NCBI GenBank assembly: GCA_947503685.1 | Contig: CANNEW010000004.1 | Span: 1-32,271, forward strand | Reading direction: 5' to 3' | DNA: 32,271 bases | Source of the DNA: Comamonadaceae bacterium | GTDB taxonomy: Bacteria; Pseudomonadota; Gammaproteobacteria; Burkholderiales; Burkholderiaceae_C | In this document: piece after piece, positions 27,155-32,271 of the stretch | Position numbering within the stretch: position 1 is the first letter of the stretch | Layout: the number at the start of each line of letters is the position of its first letter | Program-made: the position numbers and the translations under genes | The notes under the pieces: model-generated | Database searches by the model: none | Seen by the model: the letters and a program-made list of their open reading frames with translations, nothing else | What the model was told of the DNA's origin: nothing

Positions 27155-29203
27155 TTACAGCACCCGAGCCAGGCGCAGCCCGTCCAACACCGCCGCATGC
27201 GTATTGCGCGCCGCCACCGCGTCGCCGATGCGAAAGAGCTGAAACGCACCCGCCGGGTTGGGCCGCAAGGTTTGTGCTTGCAGCGCCGTTAGCGCCGCAT
27301 AGTCCGCCGCGCCCAGGTTGCTTGAGTGGGGTTTGAGCGCAAAGTACAGGTCGTCCAGCGGCAGCGTGCCGTGGTTCACGATTACCTGGTCAACGATACG
27401 TTCTTTGTGCACGCCGCCGTAGTCGCTGCCGACCACGGCTTTGAGGCCCTCAGCGCAACGCTCCACCGATAGCAGCCGGAAAGTCACGGTAAACGTCACG
27501 TCGAGTTTTTGCAGGCTGCGCATATAGGGCACCAGGTTCATGGCCATCACTTCGGGTGCAAAGCTGCGGTCCGGCGTCATGATTTCCAGCCGCGCGCCGC
27601 TTTTGGCAATCACTTCAGCCGCTTGCAGCGCAGGGTGGTCACCGGCGTCGTCAAACAACAGCACGTTCTTGCCCGGCGCTACCTCGCCGCTCAGGATGTC
27701 CCAGGTGGAGGCCACCAATTCGTTTCCGCTTTGCAGCACCTCGGTATGCGGCATGCCGCCGGTGGCGATGATGACCACGTCTGGGTTTTCTGCCAGCACC
27801 GTGGTTTCGTCGGCCAGGGTATTGAAGCGGAAAGTCACGCCGCGCTCTTCGCAGCGCGCCATACGCCAGTCGATGATGCTTAGCATTTCACGCCTACGCG
27901 GGCTCACCGCCGTCAGGCGAATTTGCCCTCCGGGCTTGGGCGCCGCTTCCAGTACCGTCACCGCGTGCCCGCGCTCGGCGCTCACGCGTGCGGCCTCCAA
28001 GCCCGCAGGTCCGGCGCCGACGATCAGCACTTTGCGCCTGGCAGCAGCAGGCTCGATCTCGTGCGGCAGTGTGAGTTCGCGACCAGTTGAAGGGTTGTGG
28101 ATGCAATAGGCTTCGCCACCGGCATAAATGCGGTCCAGGCAAAAGTTACCGCCCACGCAAGGGCGGATGGTGTCTTCGCGGCCTTCCATGATTTTGCGCA
28201 TGATGTGCGGGTCCGCCATGTGCGCCCGCGTCATGCCCACCATGTCCAGCTTGCCACTGGCAATGGCGTGGCGCGCGGTATTCACGTCTTGGATCTTGGC
28301 GGCGTGGAAGATGGGCACGTTTACGTGCTCGCGCAAGCTGCCGGCAAAGTCCAGGTGCGGTGCGCTGGCCATGCCTTGCACCGGTATCACATCAGTGAGG
28401 CCCGCATCGGTATCGATATGGCCGCGAATGATGTTCAAAAAATCTACCATGCCGGAGTTGGCCAGGTAGCGTGCAATACCTATGCCATCTTGCGCACTGA
28501 TGCCGCCGGGCCGCACTTCGTCGGCCACGCCGCGCACGCCCAAAATGAACTCCGGCCCCACGCGCTTGCGGATGGCGCGTACCACCTCCATCGCAAAGCG
28601 CACCCGGTTTTCCAATACCCCGCCAAATGGTGCGTCTAGTGTGTTGGTCGAGGGCGACCAAAACTGGTCGATCAAATGCCCGTAGGCCTCCAGCTCCAGG
28701 CCATCGACTCCGGCTGCGTGCATGCGTTCGGCGGCGTCTGCATAGTCGCTGATGATGCGGTCGATGTCCCAGTCTTCCATCTTTTTGGGGAAGGCGCGGT
28801 GCGAGGCCTCGCGCTCGTGCGAGGGTGATACCACCGGCAACCAGTCGGCCTTGGACCAGCTGGTGCGTCGGCCCAGGTGGGTAATCTGGATCATCACCGC
28901 CGCGCCGTGTTCGTGGCAGGCGTCGGTCAGGTCGCGCATCCAGGGCACAACTTCGTCTTTGTAGGCCAGTATGTTGTTAAACACCGGCGGGCTGTCGCGT
29001 GAAACGGCTGCGGAGCCTGCAGTCATCGTCAGCGCAATACCAGCTTTGGCGCGCTCCACATGGTAGGCGCGGTATTTGGCCTTGGGCATGCCGTCCTCGG
29101 GGTATGCCGGCTCGTGCGAGGTAATCATCAGCCGGTTTTTCAGGCGCAGATGCTTGAGCTGAAAAGGCTGTAGCAAGGGGTCTTTGGAGGCGGTGCTGGT
29201 CAT
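27155..29203 (-). CDS. NADH:flavin oxidoreductase / FAD-dependent demethylase-like flavoprotein (TMADH/DgcA-like)
   Basis: 682 aa: N-terminal OYE-type TIM barrel (FQLKHLRLKNRLMITSHEPAYPEDGMPK), RPCVGGNFCLDRIYAGGEAYCIHNPSTGRE cluster motif, C-terminal dinucleotide-binding VLIVGAGPAGLEAARVSAERGHAVTVLEA. Confidence 0.88.
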   Translation of the reverse strand: MTSTASKDPLLQPFQLKHLRLKNRLMITSHEPAYPEDGMPKAKYRAYHVERAKAGIALTMTAGSAAVSRDSPPVFNNILAYKDEVVPWMRDLTDACHEHGAAVMIQITHLGRRTSWSKADWLPVVSPSHEREASHRAFPKKMEDWDIDRIISDYADAAERMHAAGVDGLELEAYGHLIDQFWSPSTNTLDAPFGGVLENRVRFAMEVVRAIRKRVGPEFILGVRGVADEVRPGGISAQDGIGIARYLANSGMVDFLNIIRGHIDTDAGLTDVIPVQGMASAPHLDFAGSLREHVNVPIFHAAKIQDVNTARHAIASGKLDMVGMTRAHMADPHIMRKIMEGREDTIRPCVGGNFCLDRIYAGGEAYCIHNPSTGRELTLPHEIEPAAARRKVLIVGAGPAGLEAARVSAERGHAVTVLEAAPKPGGQIRLTAVSPRRREMLSIIDWRMARCEERGVTFRFNTLADETTVLAENPDVVIIATGGMPHTEVLQSGNELVASTWDILSGEVAPGKNVLLFDDAGDHPALQAAEVIAKSGARLEIMTPDRSFAPEVMAMNLVPYMRSLQKLDVTFTVTFRLLSVERCAEGLKAVVGSDYGGVHKERIVDQVIVNHGTLPLDDLYFALKPHSSNLGAADYAALTALQAQTLRPNPAGAFQLFRIGDAVAARNTHAAVLDGLRLARVL

Positions 29204-29233
29204 GGCATGTTCGCTTTGGAGAACGTTAAAGGA

Positions 29234-30823
29234 TTAGTACCACTGGTCTGGCATAGACGCTTTGGTGCGGTCCATAAAGTCGCGCAGGGCTTCGTCCACC
29301 GATACATCCATGGGTGGCGCCACATATTCGGCCAGCGACTGCTTCCATCGTTTGTTGGCGCGGGTGGCAGCATCGCTCTGGCCCGCTTCGGTCCAGGTTT
29401 CGAACGGCGTGTCGTCCGAAATACTGGAGTCAAAAAACGCAGTGGTGTAGTTGGCCATGGTGTGCGCGCTGCCCAGGTAATGACCGCCGGGCGTTACGCC
29501 CTGGAAAGCGCTCATGGCTAGGGAATTTTCATCGACCGTGACGCCGTTCACATAGCTGTGCAGCGCGCCGCAAAAGTCGGCGTCCATCATGAATTTTTCA
29601 TAGCTCATGGACAAGAGCCCGTCCAAAAAGCCGGCCGCGTGCAATATGAAATTAGCGCCGCAATGGATGGCCGAGAGCATGGACATCACGCTCTCTTGCA
29701 TGGCCTGGCCGTCGGGCAGTTTGGAGGTGGTGAAAGAGCCGGCGCAGCGCAGCGGCAAATTTAAGCGGCGTGCCAATTGGCCCACCACCATAGAGCCAAT
29801 GGCCGGTTCGGGTGTGCCAAAAGTGGGCGAGCCCGAACGCAGCGACATGCTGGACAAAAAGTTGCCGTAAATCACCGGCGCGCCGGGGCGCTCCAACTGC
29901 GTGAGCGCGCAGCCGACCATGGTTTCGGCGTGCGCTTGCGCAATCGCACCGGCATTGGTCACCGGCCCCATGGCACCGCCCAAGATAAAGGGCACGATCA
30001 CCGCCGCCTGGTTGGCGCGCGCGTAGGCGCGGGCCGACTTGGTCATGGTGCCATCCCACAGCAAGGGCGAATTGACGTTCACATTGCCCATCACGACGCA
30101 GTTTTCATCGACAAACTTCTCGCCAAACAGAATGCGGCTCATGGCAATTGAATCCTCGGCACGCTGCTCGGAGGTGATAGAGCCCATATAGGCTTTGTCC
30201 GAATAGCGCATGTGCGAATACACCATGTCCAGATGCCGCTTGTTTACGGGTACATCGGTGGGTTCGCAGACGGTGCCGCCGCTGTGGTGCAACCAGGGGC
30301 TGCTGTAGGCCAGCTTGATAAAGTTTTGAAAATCTTCGATGGTGCCGTAGCGGCGCCCCCGGTCTAGGTCCATCACAAAGGGCGAGCCATAGGCCGGCGA
30401 GAAAACGATGTTTTTGCCGCCAATGGGCACGCTATGCGTTGGGTTGCGGGCATGCTGGGTGAACTGGGCTGGTGCGGTTTTCAGCACCTCTTGCAAGTGC
30501 CCCGGCTCAAAGCGCACCCGCATGCCATCGACCTTGGCGCCGGATTTTTTAAATAGCGCCAACGCTTCGTCGTCGTCGCGGATGTCCAGGCCGATCTCGG
30601 CCAGGATGCGGTCGGCCGTCGCTTCGATCTGCAGCAGGCTTTCCTCGCCCAGCACTTCGTAGGTGGGGATGACGCGTTTGATATAGGCCGGGCCTGTGGG
30701 CCGGGCGTTAGGGTCGCGCCGCTCGCGTCCGCCTAAGCGGCGGTTGGCGCGGGCCGGTGCGGGCTCGGGCACGCTCGCGGGTTCGCTGATGGGGGCTGGG
30801 GCGCTGGCTTCTAGCGTGTTCAT
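29234..30823 (-). CDS. Trimethylamine methyltransferase (MttB)-superfamily protein, non-pyrrolysine type
   Basis: 529 aa uninterrupted: YIKRVIPTYEVLGEESLLQIEATADRILAEIGLDIRDDDEAL...ILGGAMGPVTNAGAIAQAHAETMVGCALTQLERPGAPVIYGNF...; MttB family pattern. Confidence 0.9.
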   Translation of the reverse strand: MNTLEASAPAPISEPASVPEPAPARANRRLGGRERRDPNARPTGPAYIKRVIPTYEVLGEESLLQIEATADRILAEIGLDIRDDDEALALFKKSGAKVDGMRVRFEPGHLQEVLKTAPAQFTQHARNPTHSVPIGGKNIVFSPAYGSPFVMDLDRGRRYGTIEDFQNFIKLAYSSPWLHHSGGTVCEPTDVPVNKRHLDMVYSHMRYSDKAYMGSITSEQRAEDSIAMSRILFGEKFVDENCVVMGNVNVNSPLLWDGTMTKSARAYARANQAAVIVPFILGGAMGPVTNAGAIAQAHAETMVGCALTQLERPGAPVIYGNFLSSMSLRSGSPTFGTPEPAIGSMVVGQLARRLNLPLRCAGSFTTSKLPDGQAMQESVMSMLSAIHCGANFILHAAGFLDGLLSMSYEKFMMDADFCGALHSYVNGVTVDENSLAMSAFQGVTPGGHYLGSAHTMANYTTAFFDSSISDDTPFETWTEAGQSDAATRANKRWKQSLAEYVAPPMDVSVDEALRDFMDRTKASMPDQWY

Positions 30824-30944
30824 GGTCTTGTCTCCAATTCAATGCCGTTTGTACGCCGGCTTGTTTTTTTGTAATAGGCCGCTCGCGACCTTTGCTGCCG
30901 CGCTGGCGTCTTGCAGCTTTTGCGACGCACTATAGCCGTTGGCC

Positions 30945-31307
30945 TCAGGCCGGGGTGCGCGTGGCCTTACCGACCTTGATACCCAGCACCAGGCACAGAG
31001 CCCGCTCAATCTCTGCCATATCTTGGGCGCCTATGTCGGTGATATAGCCCGACAGCCGGGATTTGTCGATTGCGCGTATGTGTTCGGTACGTACCTTGGA
31101 ACTGGCACTGACCGAGGGCGTGGCGATTAACAAGGGGAAGACGGCGGGCGTGTCCGTTGTGGTGAGCGGCAACACAACGACGGTGCGGCGGTGGTCGTTG
31201 ATTTCTTTGACAGATAGCACCACGCAGGGGCGGCGCTTAGCCATTTCGGAACCCCGTGCGGGGTCCAGCCCCACCCAATGCACTTCCCCGCGCTGTATGG
31301 ACTTCAT
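30945..31307 (-). CDS. Type II toxin, PemK/MazF-like endoribonuclease
   Basis: MKSIQRGEVHWVGLDPARGSEMAKRRPCVVLSVKEINDHRRTVVVLPLTTT...VRTEHIRAIDKSRLSGYITDI. Confidence 0.92.
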   Translation of the reverse strand: MKSIQRGEVHWVGLDPARGSEMAKRRPCVVLSVKEINDHRRTVVVLPLTTTDTPAVFPLLIATPSVSASSKVRTEHIRAIDKSRLSGYITDIGAQDMAEIERALCLVLGIKVGKATRTPA

Positions 31308-31624
31308 GCAGGCAGCGCCCGCGCGGTTTTGGCCGGTTTGTAGTCTTTGGCCTTACGCTCCTGCAAAAAGCGTTGCTCGTCGAATTCGCCTCCGGCCAGC
31401 GCATCGTCTAGCTCTAGCCAATCCGCATCGTCTGCGGTGTGGGGTTGCTCCAGCAACGACAGTCGCTGCGCCGCCTCTTCCAACTCGCGGCTTTCACGAT
31501 CCAGTTCGCGGCGCACCAGGTCGACCACAAACTGGTTGCGCTTGCGCGACGGCGAGCTCGCCGCCAGACGCTGCGCCAGGTCCTGGGGCAGGCGTAGGGT
31601 GATTTGTTGAGTTGGTTTCATCAT
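31304..31624 (-). CDS. Cognate antitoxin, ribbon-helix-helix (CopG/Arc-like)
   Basis: MKPTQQITLRLPQDLAQRLAASSPSRKRNQFVVDLVRRELDRESRELEEAAQRL; 4-nt overlap with PemK-like toxin start. Confidence 0.8.
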   Translation of the reverse strand: MMKPTQQITLRLPQDLAQRLAASSPSRKRNQFVVDLVRRELDRESRELEEAAQRLSLLEQPHTADDADWLELDDALAGGEFDEQRFLQERKAKDYKPAKTARALPA

Positions 31625-31697
31625 GACCCAAAGATATCACGAATGAATCAAAGAAATCAAGTTGATGCGCTGGAGGTGATTTTCGGAATCATAGATC

Positions 31698-32271
31698 TCA
31701 GCGGCGGCCACCACCCAAGATACTGCCCAGCACCCCACGGATGATTTGCCGACCCACTTCGCGGCCAATCGAGCTGGCGGCGCTTTTTATCAGTTGCTCG
31801 CCGATGCTGGCACGGCGCCGTCCGCGTCCGCCGCCCATCAAATCGCCCAGTTCGTCGAGCATGCCGCGCTCAGGCGGCGCCTCCGGTGCGTTTTGCGTTG
31901 GTGCTGGCGCTTGTGAACGTGATGCCGGTCCAGGCCCCGCCGCTGGCGCCGCCGCGCGGGCCTCTTTGTCGGCTTGGGCTTGCGTGGCAGCCTGGCCCTT
32001 TAGCGCTTCAAAGGCAGAGGCGCGGTCTATGGTTTTTTCATAGACGCCGGCAACGATGGACTGGGCTTGCAAATCGGCGCGTTGGTCCGGGCTGACAGGC
32101 CCGATTTGGCTGGCCGGGGGCAGCACATAGGCGCGTTCGGTGGGGCAGGGGCGCCCCTTTTCATCCAGCAGGCTCACCAGGGCTTCGCCCACGGCCAGTT
32201 CGGTAATGGCGGCGGCCACGTCCAGCCCCGCATTGCCCCGCATGGTGTCGGCAGCGGCTTTGACCGCCTTT
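31698..32271 (-). CDS. HerA-like ATPase, DUF853/YjgR family (C-terminal part; N-terminus beyond window edge)
   Basis: Open frame continues to the edge (KAVKAAADTMRGNAGLDVAAAITELAVGEALVSLLDEKGRPCPTERAYVLPPASQIGPVSPDQR...; C-terminal GREVGRQIIRGVLGSILGGGRR). Confidence 0.82.
   Translation of the reverse strand, partial: KAVKAAADTMRGNAGLDVAAAITELAVGEALVSLLDEKGRPCPTERAYVLPPASQIGPVSPDQRADLQAQSIVAGVYEKTIDRASAFEALKGQAATQAQADKEARAAAPAAGPGPASRSQAPAPTQNAPEAPPERGMLDELGDLMGGGRGRRRASIGEQLIKSAASSIGREVGRQIIRGVLGSILGGGRR

Noticed and set aside
29234-30823. Possible pyrrolysine (in-frame TAG) MttB
   Set aside because: The ORF is uninterrupted across the catalytic region and no pylTSBCD genes are visible in the window.
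1-32271. CRISPR array, prophage, IS element or integron
   Set aside because: No regularly spaced repeats, transposase, capsid/tail or integrase genes were found; XerD here looks like the housekeeping recombinase.

Overview
The window reads as a GC-rich beta-proteobacterial chromosome segment, probably Comamonadaceae/Burkholderiales-like (inferred from gene content and codon usage). It is densely coding; I saw no rRNA, tRNA, CRISPR array, IS element or prophage. Left to right: a partial AEC-family transporter; a Bug/TctC solute-binding protein; XerD; a DMT-family exporter; Ogt and an Ada-AlkA fusion; an SRPBCC protein behind a pure A/T promoter tract; phosphomannomutase-waaC-waaA; a leftward TetR / RND adaptor / RND permease / Pcm / rhodanese / TolC array with msrA divergent; an ABC ATPase / FtsX-like permease / small 4-Cys secreted protein / DUF3299-like cluster; hydroxypyruvate isomerase; PdxH; edd-eda; a Phd/PIN toxin-antitoxin pair; a DgcA/TMADH-like flavoprotein with a non-pyrrolysine MttB-family protein; a CopG-like/PemK toxin-antitoxin pair; and a partial HerA-like (DUF853/YjgR) ATPase. 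The best candidates for under-described biology are (a) the MttB-like/flavoprotein pair, which has no adjacent corrinoid protein and a three-Cys iron-sulfur motif, (b) the putative metal-related ABC/DUF3299 operon with a small CX9C/CX8C secreted protein, (c) the efflux cluster with protein-repair genes inside and beside it, around a palindromic operator, and (d) a HexR-like operator and GTAAC/GTTAC array upstream of edd. All product calls come from reading the translations; no database search was run.
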